Origin: Nitrospira bacterium HGW-Nitrospira-1
GTDB lineage: Bacteria; Nitrospirota; Thermodesulfovibrionia; Thermodesulfovibrionales; UBA6898
NCBI GenBank assembly: GCA_002839535.1
Contig: PGYF01000012.1
Location: 1-14,596 of the forward strand
Direction: 5' to 3'
DNA: 14,596 nt
The first letter of the stretch is position 1. Each line of letters begins with the position of its first letter. Positions 1 to 6,493 of this stretch are shown one piece after another. Made by a program: the position numbers and the translations under genes. The notes below the pieces were generated by a model. It worked only from the letters and a program-made list of their open reading frames with translations. It made no database searches and was not told the DNA's origin.

Positions 1-103
1 ATTTTTGATTTATGAGAGACTATTTTGATATTTTTTCGTATAGTTTTTTAAATGAGGCAACGATTCACTTTCATGTAGATTTTAGATGAGGCAATTCGCC
101 GTG

Positions 104-132
104 TTGCAAACATTGTGTTAATATAGTAAAAT
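104..132 (+). promoter_or_regulatory. Putative sigma70-type promoter of tRNA-Leu
   Basis: A TTGCAA hexamer (104-109, 4/6 to TTGACA) is followed after 17 bases by TAAAAT (127-132, 5/6 to TATAAT). The predicted start site at about 139-140 lies just before the first base of the tRNA at 142, as expected for a directly transcribed tRNA. The call rests on position and match only. The first 100 bases of the window hold no gene I can support; they are AT-rich and contain a 9-base direct repeat (ATGAGGCAA at 52-60 and 86-94). Confidence 0.5.
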
Positions 133-141
133 TTTCATTGT

Positions 142-227
142 GCCGAAGTGGTGGAACTTGGTAGACACGCACGTTTGAGGGGCGTGTGGAGCAATCCATG
201 CGGGTTCGAGTCCCGCCTTCGGCACCA
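142..227 (+). tRNA. tRNA-Leu, anticodon GAG, with encoded CCA
   Basis: This is a complete class II tRNA cloverleaf. The acceptor stem GCCGAAG (142-148) pairs with CTTCGGC (217-223), followed by discriminator A224 and an encoded CCA (225-227). The anticodon stem 170-174/182-186 encloses the loop 175-181, with anticodon GAG at 177-179, which reads the leucine codons CUC and CUU. A long variable arm (TGGA GCAA TCCA, 187-198) confirms the Leu/Ser/Tyr class. The T arm is GCGGG / TTCGAGT / CCCGC (200-216). A72-type acceptor features and the GAG anticodon assign it to leucine. No integration remnant is seen beside it. Confidence 0.96.
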
Positions 228-284
228 TCCTGACATACACGATTTCCGGGCCCCTGCAAAATTTATTGATCCAGCGAGGAATAT

Positions 285-1460
285 ATGAAAAAGATATTGA
301 TTATATTCGTGGTGATAATTGCGCTCAGCGCCGGCGCTTATTTCATATTCAGGCAAAATGAAAACATACAGAATTTCAGGACTGAAAAAATTACCAAAGG
401 CGATATCGTACAGTCGATCACCGCGACCGGCACGGTCAATGCCGTAACAACGGTGCTTGTCGGTACCCAGGTCTCAGGCACAATAAAAAATATCTTTGTT
501 GATTTCAACTCTGTTGTAAAAAAGGGGCAGCTCATCGCACAGATTGACCCGGCGATATTTGAGGCGCAGGTGGAGCAGGCAAGAGCGAACGTCATGTTCG
601 CGCATGCGAATGTAGAGAAGGCGGCAGTGGCTTCTGTAGACGCAAAGAGGACACTGAACAGGCAGACAGAGCTCTTTACAAAGCGCCTGGTAGCAAGAAG
701 CGACGTTGATGCTGCCGAGACGACATATGTTACGGCCGGCGCCCAGGTGACAGCTTCAAAGGCACAGCTCAGTCAGACCGAGGCGGCCTTACTAATAGCA
801 GAGACAAACCTGAGATATACGAGGATTATCTCTCCTGTAAACGGTATCGTCGTATCCAGAAACGTGGACACAGGCCAGACAGTTGCAGCCAGCTTTCAGA
901 CCCCGACACTTTTTAATATCGCACAGGACCTTACGAAGATGCAGATAGACACGAGTGTTGCCGAGGCCGACATCGGAAAGATACAGGTTGGTCAGCCGGT
1001 TGAATTCACCGTTGACGCCTATCCTGACAGCCCTTTCAAGGGCAGGGTCTCTGAAATCAGGAACGCGCCCATAACTGTGCAGAATGTTGTTACCTATGAC
1101 GTTGTGGTCAAGGTGGATAACACTGAACTCAAGCTAAAACCCGGAATGACCGCTAATGTCTCAATTATTGTTTCAAGCAGGAAGGATGTTCTCAGGATAC
1201 CGAATGCGGCCCTCCGTTTCCGGCTTTCTGAGAAGAGCGGCATGACCCGGCAAAAAGTAAAGGGCAGCGGGGTCTGGGTACTCGAGAACAAGAAACCCAA
1301 GCGCATCGCAATAACCACCGGCATAAGCGACGGCGCATATACTGAACTGCTTTCAGGCGAAATAAGGGATGAACAGGAAATAATCGTCGAGTCCCTTGCA
1401 AAAACGGAAAACCAATCTCAGTCTCAGCCCAAGTCTTCAGCCCCGCGCCTGCATCTCTGA
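285..1460 (+). CDS. macA: MacA-like periplasmic adaptor (HlyD/RND membrane-fusion protein)
   Basis: This is a 391-residue membrane-fusion (periplasmic adaptor) protein that would link the inner-membrane ABC permease encoded downstream to an outer-membrane TolC-type channel. Residues 4-22 form one N-terminal membrane anchor without a lipobox. The split lipoyl/barrel-sandwich domain appears as residues about 60-92 (GTQVSGTI, KKGQLIAQIDP) and about 182-215 (ISPVNGIVVSRNVDTGQTV). An Ala/Gln-rich coiled-coil hairpin lies between them (about 95-170), followed by the beta-barrel and membrane-proximal domain. AGGA at 277-280 precedes the ATG. The stop lies one base before the ATPase start, so the three genes form one operon. 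Family and system type are clear; the substrate (macrolide, peptide, siderophore or lipid) cannot be read from the sequence. No outer-membrane partner is in the window. Confidence 0.9.
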   Translation: MKKILIIFVVIIALSAGAYFIFRQNENIQNFRTEKITKGDIVQSITATGTVNAVTTVLVGTQVSGTIKNIFVDFNSVVKKGQLIAQIDPAIFEAQVEQARANVMFAHANVEKAAVASVDAKRTLNRQTELFTKRLVARSDVDAAETTYVTAGAQVTASKAQLSQTEAALLIAETNLRYTRIISPVNGIVVSRNVDTGQTVAASFQTPTLFNIAQDLTKMQIDTSVAEADIGKIQVGQPVEFTVDAYPDSPFKGRVSEIRNAPITVQNVVTYDVVVKVDNTELKLKPGMTANVSIIVSSRKDVLRIPNAALRFRLSEKSGMTRQKVKGSGVWVLENKKPKRIAITTGISDGAYTELLSGEIRDEQEIIVESLAKTENQSQSQPKSSAPRLHL

Positions 1461-1461
1461 T

Positions 1462-2154
1462 ATGGCCCTTATCGAAACGCATGAGATCACCAGGACCTAC
1501 AGGCTCGGCGATATAGCATTGAATGCCCTCAATAATGTTTCACTCAGTATTTCGAAAGGCGAATTCATAGCCATCATGGGGCCTTCAGGCTCGGGCAAGT
1601 CCACGTTCATGAACATCCTTGGCTGTCTTGACAAGCCGACAGGCGGAAGGTATCTGCTCGAAGGGATTGATGTGGCGCATATGAACAGGGATGAACTGGC
1701 ATCCATACGGAACAAAAAAATAGGCTTTGTGTTTCAGGGGTTCAATCTTCTGCCGAGGACTTCAGCCATAGAGAACGTTGAACTTCCGTTGCTCTATGAC
1801 AGCATAGCTGCGCATGAGAGGGCAGAGCGTTCATTAGCGGCGCTTGCAAAAGTCGGGCTTGCAGGCAGGGAAAACCACCACCCTAACCAGCTTTCAGGAG
1901 GCCAGCAGCAGAGGGTGGCCATTGCACGGGCGCTGGTGAACAACTCGCCCATAATACTTGCGGACGAGCCGACCGGAAACCTTGATACAAAGACCGGCTT
2001 TGAGATTATGGAGCTCTTTGTGAGACTGAACAAAGAGTCAAACATCACGATTATTCTTGTGACCCATGAAAAGGACATAGCTGATTTCAGCAGGAGGCGG
2101 ATATTCTTCAGGGACGGTGTTGTACTCAGTGATGAATTATCAGGAAACACATGA
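1462..2154 (+). CDS. MacB-type ABC transporter ATP-binding protein
   Basis: This is a 230-residue nucleotide-binding subunit of the MacB/LolD (type VII ABC, mechanotransmission) class, cytoplasmic, which powers the permease encoded next. The Walker A motif is GPSGSGKST (residues 40-48), the Q-loop lies within GFVFQGFNLL, the signature LSGGQQQ starts at residue 144, Walker B is IILADEP (164-170) and the H-loop is in VTHEKD. I start it at ATG 1462, which gives the usual N-terminus (MALIETHEITRTYRLG). A longer frame from 1396 overlaps the adaptor's 3' end and adds 22 residues with no family similarity. There is no clear Shine-Dalgarno at 1462, so translation is probably coupled to the adaptor. 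It ends in an ATGA overlap with the permease gene. In E. coli MacB this domain is fused to the permease; here they are separate polypeptides. Confidence 0.93.
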   Translation: MALIETHEITRTYRLGDIALNALNNVSLSISKGEFIAIMGPSGSGKSTFMNILGCLDKPTGGRYLLEGIDVAHMNRDELASIRNKKIGFVFQGFNLLPRTSAIENVELPLLYDSIAAHERAERSLAALAKVGLAGRENHHPNQLSGGQQQRVAIARALVNNSPIILADEPTGNLDTKTGFEIMELFVRLNKESNITIILVTHEKDIADFSRRRIFFRDGVVLSDELSGNT

Positions 2155-3380
2155 TTAATATACCTTCAACAATACGCATATCCTTCAGGGCGCTCAGGGT
2201 GAACAAGATGCGCTCCGCCCTCACTATGCTCGGCATCATCATAGGCGTCGGTGCGGTCATCACCATGCTGGCGGTGGGGACAGGGGCGCGGCAGAGGATA
2301 GGGGATCAGATGGCAAGCATCGGCAGCAACCTCATCATGGTAGCGCCTGGCGCTACGACTGCAGGCGGGGTCAGGATGGGGGCAGGGACCCAGTCCACGC
2401 TTTCCATAGGTGATGCGGATGCAATGCAGAAGGAGTGTCCAGCCGTATTATATGTTGCTCCGGTACACAGCGGGACGGCACAGGTGGTCTACGGCAACCA
2501 GAACTGGTCTACCGGCATCACCGGAACCACGACGAATATGCTCTCTGTGAGGGACTGGCCCCTGACAGAGGGAAGGCCTTTCAGCGATGAAGAGGTCAGG
2601 AGCGCGGCCAAGGTCTGCCTGCTGGGACAGACAGTTGTTGATAATCTCTTCGGCGGCATCAACCCCATCGGCCAGATTATCAGGATAAAGAATGTGCCCT
2701 TTACGGTCATCGGTATCCTTGATGCGAAAGGCCAGGACCCCGGTGGACGTGACCAGGACGATGCAATCTATGTCCCGGTGACGACAGCACAGAAGAAGCT
2801 CTTCGGTACGGCATTCCCGGGCATGGTGAGGATGATTATGGTGAAGGCAAAAAGCGCTGAAGACCTTGCTGCAGCCGAAAAACAGATAAACGAACTGCTG
2901 AGACAGAGGCACCATATCGGTCAGAAACAGGATAACGACTTTACAGTGCGCAACCTTACCCAGATGATGCAGGCTGCCGAGCAGCAAACAGAGGTAATGA
3001 CCCTTCTGCTTGCAGCCATCGCCTCTGTATCCCTGCTTGTAGGAGGCATCGGCATTATGAATATCATGCTCGTCTCGGTTACTGAGCGGACCAGGGAGAT
3101 CGGCGTCAGGATGGCGATCGGCGCAAAGACCTGGGACATCAGGCTCCAGTTCATCATAGAGGCCCTTATTCTTTCTTTGATTGGCGGTTTTGCCGGGGTC
3201 ATCATAGGCATATCAGCCTCAAAGATAGTGTCGCTGCTGGCAGGATGGAGCACTGTCGTGTCTCTGCTTTCTGTTTTTATGGCCTTTGGTTTTTCAGGTA
3301 TTGTCGGGATATTTTTCGGATTTTATCCCGCATACAAGGCGTCTTTGCTTGATCCCATAGATGCATTGAGATACGAGTGA
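2151..3380 (+). CDS. MacB/FtsX-family ABC transporter permease
   Basis: This is a 409-residue inner-membrane subunit. It has one N-terminal transmembrane segment (about residues 21-42, after the basic FRALRVNKMRSALT start). A large periplasmic MacB core domain follows (about 43-280; GTGARQRIGDQMASIGSNLI is typical). A C-terminal FtsX domain has three membrane segments starting near residue 284 and holds the conserved VTERTREIGVRMAIGA cytoplasmic stretch. AGGA at 2142-2145 precedes the ATG, which overlaps the ATPase stop by 4 bases (ATGA), giving translational coupling. Family members move substrates from periplasm to TolC by a piston-like motion without carrying them across the inner membrane. 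Length and topology are complete for a stand-alone MacB permease. Substrate is unknown. Confidence 0.93.
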   Translation: MINIPSTIRISFRALRVNKMRSALTMLGIIIGVGAVITMLAVGTGARQRIGDQMASIGSNLIMVAPGATTAGGVRMGAGTQSTLSIGDADAMQKECPAVLYVAPVHSGTAQVVYGNQNWSTGITGTTTNMLSVRDWPLTEGRPFSDEEVRSAAKVCLLGQTVVDNLFGGINPIGQIIRIKNVPFTVIGILDAKGQDPGGRDQDDAIYVPVTTAQKKLFGTAFPGMVRMIMVKAKSAEDLAAAEKQINELLRQRHHIGQKQDNDFTVRNLTQMMQAAEQQTEVMTLLLAAIASVSLLVGGIGIMNIMLVSVTERTREIGVRMAIGAKTWDIRLQFIIEALILSLIGGFAGVIIGISASKIVSLLAGWSTVVSLLSVFMAFGFSGIVGIFFGFYPAYKASLLDPIDALRYE

Positions 3381-3390
3381 AGTCACGATA

Positions 3391-3419
3391 GTGAAGAACC
3401 CTGTGCCAAGAGCACAGGG
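3391..3419. repeat. 29-bp hairpin repeat, copy A
   Basis: This 29-base sequence recurs exactly, in the same orientation, at 11174-11202. Its core is the stem CCTGTGC / GCACAGG with a five-base CAAGA loop. Here it lies 11 bases after the permease stop and forms most of a terminator-like hairpin. Exact conservation over 7.8 kb suggests a dispersed genomic repeat, not chance. Confidence 0.8.
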
Positions 3420-3426
3420 AGTTCTT
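3394..3426 (+). terminator. Hairpin downstream of the MacB operon, likely terminator
   Basis: AAGAAC CCTGTGC, loop CAAGA, then GCACAGG GA GTTCTT form a 13-bp stem with a two-base bulge, followed by a modestly T-rich stretch (3421-3437). It starts 13 bases after the permease stop. The T tract is broken, so termination may be partial. Confidence 0.55.
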
Positions 3427-3437
3427 GCTTATTCATT

Positions 3438-3486
3438 AAAAAATCAGGGACACACCCATCAAAGTAAGATAGGGATGTGTCCCTGA
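3438..3486 (-). terminator. Strong hairpin plus T tract; likely terminator of the - strand adhesin, REP-like
   Basis: TCAGGGACACA (3444-3454) is the exact reverse complement of TGTGTCCCTGA (3476-3486), an 11-bp stem. Read on the - strand it is followed by six T (complement of A3438-3443), the classical intrinsic terminator layout, 48 bases past the adhesin stop. The GGGACACA palindrome also resembles REP-type elements moved by IS200-like RAYT transposases; that is inference and no transposase is present here. With the 3394 hairpin it accounts for the 153-base gap 3381-3533. Confidence 0.6.
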
Positions 3487-3533
3487 AGCTGATGTTAAGC
3501 TGCTATGTTACGCGCGCAAAGGCGCTGTTTCTA

Positions 3534-4530
3534 CTACCATGCGAACTGTAATCCGGCGCGCACGCCAGTCCCGGCGCCGCTTGTAGCAGCGCCTATATTT
3601 GCCGCAGCGCTTTTGCCCAACCTAAGGGCAGCAGCGATACCGACTGCGTAATTGCCGTTAAACTCCGCGGTCTGTACGCCCATGGCCAGGTTCTTGCCTG
3701 CAGGGATATCCGGCGTAGGAACTGCCATTGCCGCAGCTGCTGCGGAGTCGGCATGGGTCTTGACTTCATTTATTCGGTTATTCAATTGTCTTACGTTTAC
3801 CGCATCGGTCGGATCAACGCCAGCCGCCACATTGGTGATTCGGCGTTCTGCGCCGGCAGAGCCTACTGACACAGTGTTGGCCTGATTAGCTACCGAACCA
3901 TTGCCGAGGGCCACGCTATTGGCTGCCGTGGCGCTGGCAGTGTTGCCTATTGCGACCGAATTATTACCCGATGCCGCTGCGCCGGCGCCAAATGCTGATG
4001 CATTCACTCCAACAGCCTGCGCATTATAACCCCATGAACTCTGCCCCGCTGTATTGCTGACTGCATGGTTTAGGCTGGTAGCGTCGTTTCTAATGGTGAT
4101 TCCTGGATCAGTCAGAGCTATGCTGGTGCTGGTTGTACCGCCGCTCAAGATAGCGCTGGTTTCAGTAATTGTCAGGCCGTGCATATTGCCCAGGGAATTT
4201 ACATAACCCAAACTGACGGAGTTGTCGTCTTGGAGTGACAGTACGGCGCTGCCTGGATTCAGAGTATTGGTGCTAAGCGTAACGTCGCCTCCATTTGAAG
4301 TAATGGTCATCACAGGTGTACTCGTGCCAATAGAACCTCCGTTAATGTCGCCGGTTATCGTGACAGTATCACCGTTTCGAACCTCATTCCCCCCCCCCGC
4401 TGCCGCCTGCAATTTATCCGCTTACATATGCCAGCGCCGGGACGCTATGGCCAATAACTAATGCAGCCATAAAGGCTGCAACACACAGCATACTCCGTGT
4501 CTTTGAAAACAGATATTCGGAAATCTTCAT
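3534..4530 (-). pseudogene. Trimeric autotransporter adhesin (YadA-like), one-base frameshift after the signal peptide
   Basis: The 5' part (4530-4414) encodes a Sec signal peptide of about 34 residues ending VPALA, then YVSG and a TAA stop. The passenger continues in the +1 frame from about 4412 to 3534 (292 residues counting from TTG 4412). It has beta-rich repeats (1-120), a YadA-type head with SVAIGN and SVALGN motifs (about 130-185), a neck/stalk (RRITNVAAGVDPTDAVNVRQLN, 190-211) and a four-strand anchor ending in FAW. Removing one G of the pair 4418/4419 would join the frames as ...AYVSDKLQAAAGGG..., giving about 331 residues. As written the protein cannot be exported unless frameshifting occurs; it could be a real mutation or a sequence error. 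It is short for the family, whose members are often much longer. The Shine-Dalgarno GGAGG at 4539-4543 supports ATG 4530. Confidence 0.78.
4389..4398 (-). repeat. Homopolymeric G10 tract near the start of the adhesin passenger
   Basis: Ten consecutive C on + (G on the coding strand) lie about 15 bases into the passenger. Tracts of this length in surface-adhesin genes are classic slipped-strand contingency sites. At ten bases the tract is in phase between the residues before it (QAAA) and after it (NEV), so it is not itself the cause of the present frameshift. Confidence 0.75.
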
Positions 4531-4930
4531 TTTTGTTTCCTCCTTTTTCATGCAGCTCCCCCAGCGCAGCGCACGCCTCAATACTGTTTAATTCACAGCC
4601 TCTATTGTAGAGCCTGAGCATGGCGCTTATATCCTGCTTAACGCCCATACCGTTTGCATATAAAAAACCTGTGTTGTAACAACCAACTCCATTCTTTAAA
4701 TTGCATGCCTTTTCAAACCAACTTTTTGCTTTCTCGTATTTTTTTTCATTAAAATACAAAACTCCTATATTATTACAGGCAATTTCGCTGTCCAACTTGC
4801 AGCTCTTCTCATAAAATTGCAGCGCAGCCTTCATATCCTTATCAACACCCTGACCTGCCTCGTACATCCTCCCTAAAGCTGCGCATGCCCTATGGCTTTT
4901 TTTTGAACATCCTTTTTCGTACATGTCCAT
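4445..4930 (-). CDS. Sel1-repeat protein fragment, probably truncated at both ends
   Basis: This is a 161-residue frame made of Sel1/TPR-like repeats, each with a paired cysteine as in Hcp-type proteins: GC..AC spacing recurs about four times, with motifs such as ACAALGRMYEAGQGV, ACNNIGVLYF, GCYNTGFLYANGMGV and ACAALGELHEKG. Such solenoids mediate protein-protein contacts, often in the periplasm. Oddities: it starts in mid-repeat, lacks a signal peptide and clear Shine-Dalgarno, and an in-frame TGA lies 36 bases before the ATG. At the 3' end the fourth repeat breaks off and the last 30 or so residues (FRISVFKD... to SYWP) are simply the adhesin signal-peptide region read in another frame. It may be a remnant of a longer secreted Sel1 protein cut by rearrangement. 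The fold assignment is good; present function is doubtful. Confidence 0.6.
   Translation of the reverse strand: MDMYEKGCSKKSHRACAALGRMYEAGQGVDKDMKAALQFYEKSCKLDSEIACNNIGVLYFNEKKYEKAKSWFEKACNLKNGVGCYNTGFLYANGMGVKQDISAMLRLYNRGCELNSIEACAALGELHEKGGNKNEDFRISVFKDTEYAVCCSLYGCISYWP
4539..4543 (-). promoter_or_regulatory. Shine-Dalgarno that fixes the adhesin start
   Basis: GGAGG on the - strand, 8 bases before ATG 4530, is one of the strongest ribosome-binding sites in the window. It marks the signal-peptide frame as the real start, although the longer open frame begins only at 4412. It lies inside the overlapping Sel1 reading frame. Confidence 0.75.
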
Positions 4931-4957
4931 GTAATTGCAGTTTCCGGGTTTATTTAA

Positions 4958-4987
4958 TTTTCATTTATGTCCCATATTCTTTATAAT
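4958..4987 (+). promoter_or_regulatory. Possible promoter giving a leaderless endonuclease Q transcript
   Basis: A perfect TATAAT (4982-4987) lies only five bases before ATG 4993, with a weak TTTTCA (4958-4963, 4/6) 18 bases upstream. A start site seven or so bases after the -10 box would fall at the ATG. No Shine-Dalgarno is present, which fits a leaderless message. Both signals could be coincidence in this AT-rich stretch. Confidence 0.35.
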
Positions 4988-4992
4988 CAACC

Positions 4993-6264
4993 ATGAAATA
5001 TATCGCAGACTTCCATGTGCATTCGAAATATTCACGCGCCACAAGCCCTGAGATGTCCCCTGAGGGGCTCTGGCGCTGGTCGCAATTAAAGGGCATAAAG
5101 GTTGTCGGAACAGGGGATTTTACCCATCCTGTGTGGAGCGCTGAACTACAGGAAAAACTCGAACCTGCTGCTGAAGGACTGTTCGCCTTAAAGAAAAAAT
5201 TCAGGCCTGATACAGCGCCCGAGTCGTGCAAGACAGATATTTCCTTTATCCTTTCTGCGGAGATCAGCTGCATCTACCGTAAGAATGACAAAACAAGAAA
5301 AGTCCACTGCATTGTCATCGCCCCTGCATTCGATGATGCGCTCAGGATAAATAAAAGGCTGTCGCTGATCGGAAACCTCTCTGCCGACGGCAGGCCGATA
5401 CTCGGTCTTGACGCTAAGGAGCTTTTAAAGATCGTTATGGAAGAGTCTCCTGATGCGCTGCTGATTCCTGCGCATATCTGGACCCCTCATTTTTCTGTTT
5501 TTGGCGCGGTTTCAGGTTTTGATTCACTTGAAGAATGTTTTGAAGAACTGACCCCTCATATTCATGCCCTGGAAACAGGGCTGTCGTCAAACCCTCAAAT
5601 GAACTGGCGGCTTTCATGCCTCGACGCCATCACCCTGATCTCGAATTCCGACGCCCATTCCACCAGAAAGCTCGGCAGAGAGGCGAATATACTTGATGCA
5701 GAGATTTCTTATCCGGCTATTTTATCTGCTTTGAAGACGAGGCGCGGGTTTGCCGGGACCATAGAGTTTTATCCGGAAGAGGGTAAGTATTATGCTGACG
5801 GGCACAGGGCCTGCGGTGTTTGCCTGTCGCCGGAAGAGACGATACGCCATAACTATCTCTGTCCTGTATGCGGGAAAAAAGTAACGGTTGGTGTTCTGCA
5901 CAGGGTAGCAAGGCTTGCGGACAGGCAAGACGGTTTCAAACCAAAAGGCGCCCCGTCATATCAGTCGATCATCCCGTTAGCGGAGATCATTGCAGAGGCA
6001 CGCCAGGTTGGGGTCAACAGCAAGGCTGTAGAAAAAATATATTTTCAATTGCTTGAAGAGCACGGCAATGAGTTCAGGATACTCCTTGAGGTTCCTGTTG
6101 AGGATATTGAACGATCAGGCTTCCCACGGGTTGCGGAGGCAATCGCAGGAATGCGCGCCAACAGGATATGTATTGCTCCGGGATATGATGGGGAATTCGG
6201 TAAAATAAAGATATTCGAGAAAGTAAAAAGAAAAGAGTTAAAGGGACAGGCGCTGCTTTTTTAA
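4993..6264 (+). CDS. Endonuclease Q family protein (PHP domain plus zinc ribbon, TIGR00375 type)
   Basis: A 423-residue protein, matching the length of archaeal EndoQ (about 420). The PHP phosphoesterase domain shows its metal-ligand motifs in order: DFHVHSKYS (H8, H10), GTGDFTHP (D42), SAEIS (E90), VHCIVIAPA (H105), PAHIWTPHFS (H161), ALETGLSSNP (E194) and SNSDAHS (D220, H222). A four-cysteine zinc site follows (C274-x2-C277, C290-x2-C293), then a helical C-terminal region. Characterised EndoQ enzymes nick DNA 5' of deaminated bases (uracil, hypoxanthine, xanthine) and abasic sites, starting an alternative base-repair route; they are best known from Thermococcales and a few bacteria. Start: ATG 4993 has no Shine-Dalgarno but the N-terminus matches the PHP motif exactly. 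The stop codon TAA lies in the first bases of the repeat at 6261. No repair gene adjoins it. Confidence 0.87.
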   Translation: MKYIADFHVHSKYSRATSPEMSPEGLWRWSQLKGIKVVGTGDFTHPVWSAELQEKLEPAAEGLFALKKKFRPDTAPESCKTDISFILSAEISCIYRKNDKTRKVHCIVIAPAFDDALRINKRLSLIGNLSADGRPILGLDAKELLKIVMEESPDALLIPAHIWTPHFSVFGAVSGFDSLEECFEELTPHIHALETGLSSNPQMNWRLSCLDAITLISNSDAHSTRKLGREANILDAEISYPAILSALKTRRGFAGTIEFYPEEGKYYADGHRACGVCLSPEETIRHNYLCPVCGKKVTVGVLHRVARLADRQDGFKPKGAPSYQSIIPLAEIIAEARQVGVNSKAVEKIYFQLLEEHGNEFRILLEVPVEDIERSGFPRVAEAIAGMRANRICIAPGYDGEFGKIKIFEKVKRKELKGQALLF

Positions 6265-6487
6265 CCTGCATAATTTATAAACTATGGCTGGAACTACGGT
6301 TATAATAAGGCGGAATATGGCACTCTCGCTCATTCTCGGCCGCCTCAGGCGGCCTCCGAGGCTTTTGCCTCTTGATTTTATAAAAACACTCTGTCGGAAT
6401 ATCGGCAAAAGAAACCGCTCCAATACCATACCCCGCCTTATTCCCTGGACGATTTGTCTGAAATTTATGAATTATGCTGGAGGCTAA
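6261..6487. repeat. Palindromic dispersed element, copy 1
   Basis: First of three related elements in the window (others near 7121 and 14267). Outer inverted ends: TTAACC-TGCATAATTTATAAA on the left against the reverse complement of AAATTTATGAATTATGCTGG at the right. The inner core (6304-6442) starts AATAAGGCGG and ends CCGCCTTATT. At its centre are hairpins GGCCGCC TCA GGCGGCC and GAGGC TTTT GCCTC. It fills the gap between the EndoQ stop (6262-6264, part of the left end) and the DedA Shine-Dalgarno (TGGAGG 6478-6483, at the right end). It resembles a MITE or large REP-type unit; no transposase is nearby. Short open frames inside it are not genes. Confidence 0.85.
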
Positions 6488-6493
6488 AAATAT

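Noticed and set aside
142..284. tRNA-Leu as an integration site of a mobile island
   Set aside because: No duplicated tRNA 3' end was noticed elsewhere in the window and there is no integrase gene. The downstream genes are ordinary chromosomal efflux genes.
1396..1461. Longer N-terminus of the MacB-type ATPase
   Set aside because: It overlaps the adaptor gene by 65 bases and has no similarity to the family. ATG 1462 gives the standard start.
4389..4398. G10 tract as the sole on/off switch of the adhesin
   Set aside because: The stop that ends the signal-peptide frame (4414-4416) precedes the tract, and no start codon lies in the other upstream frames, so length changes in the tract alone cannot restore the protein.
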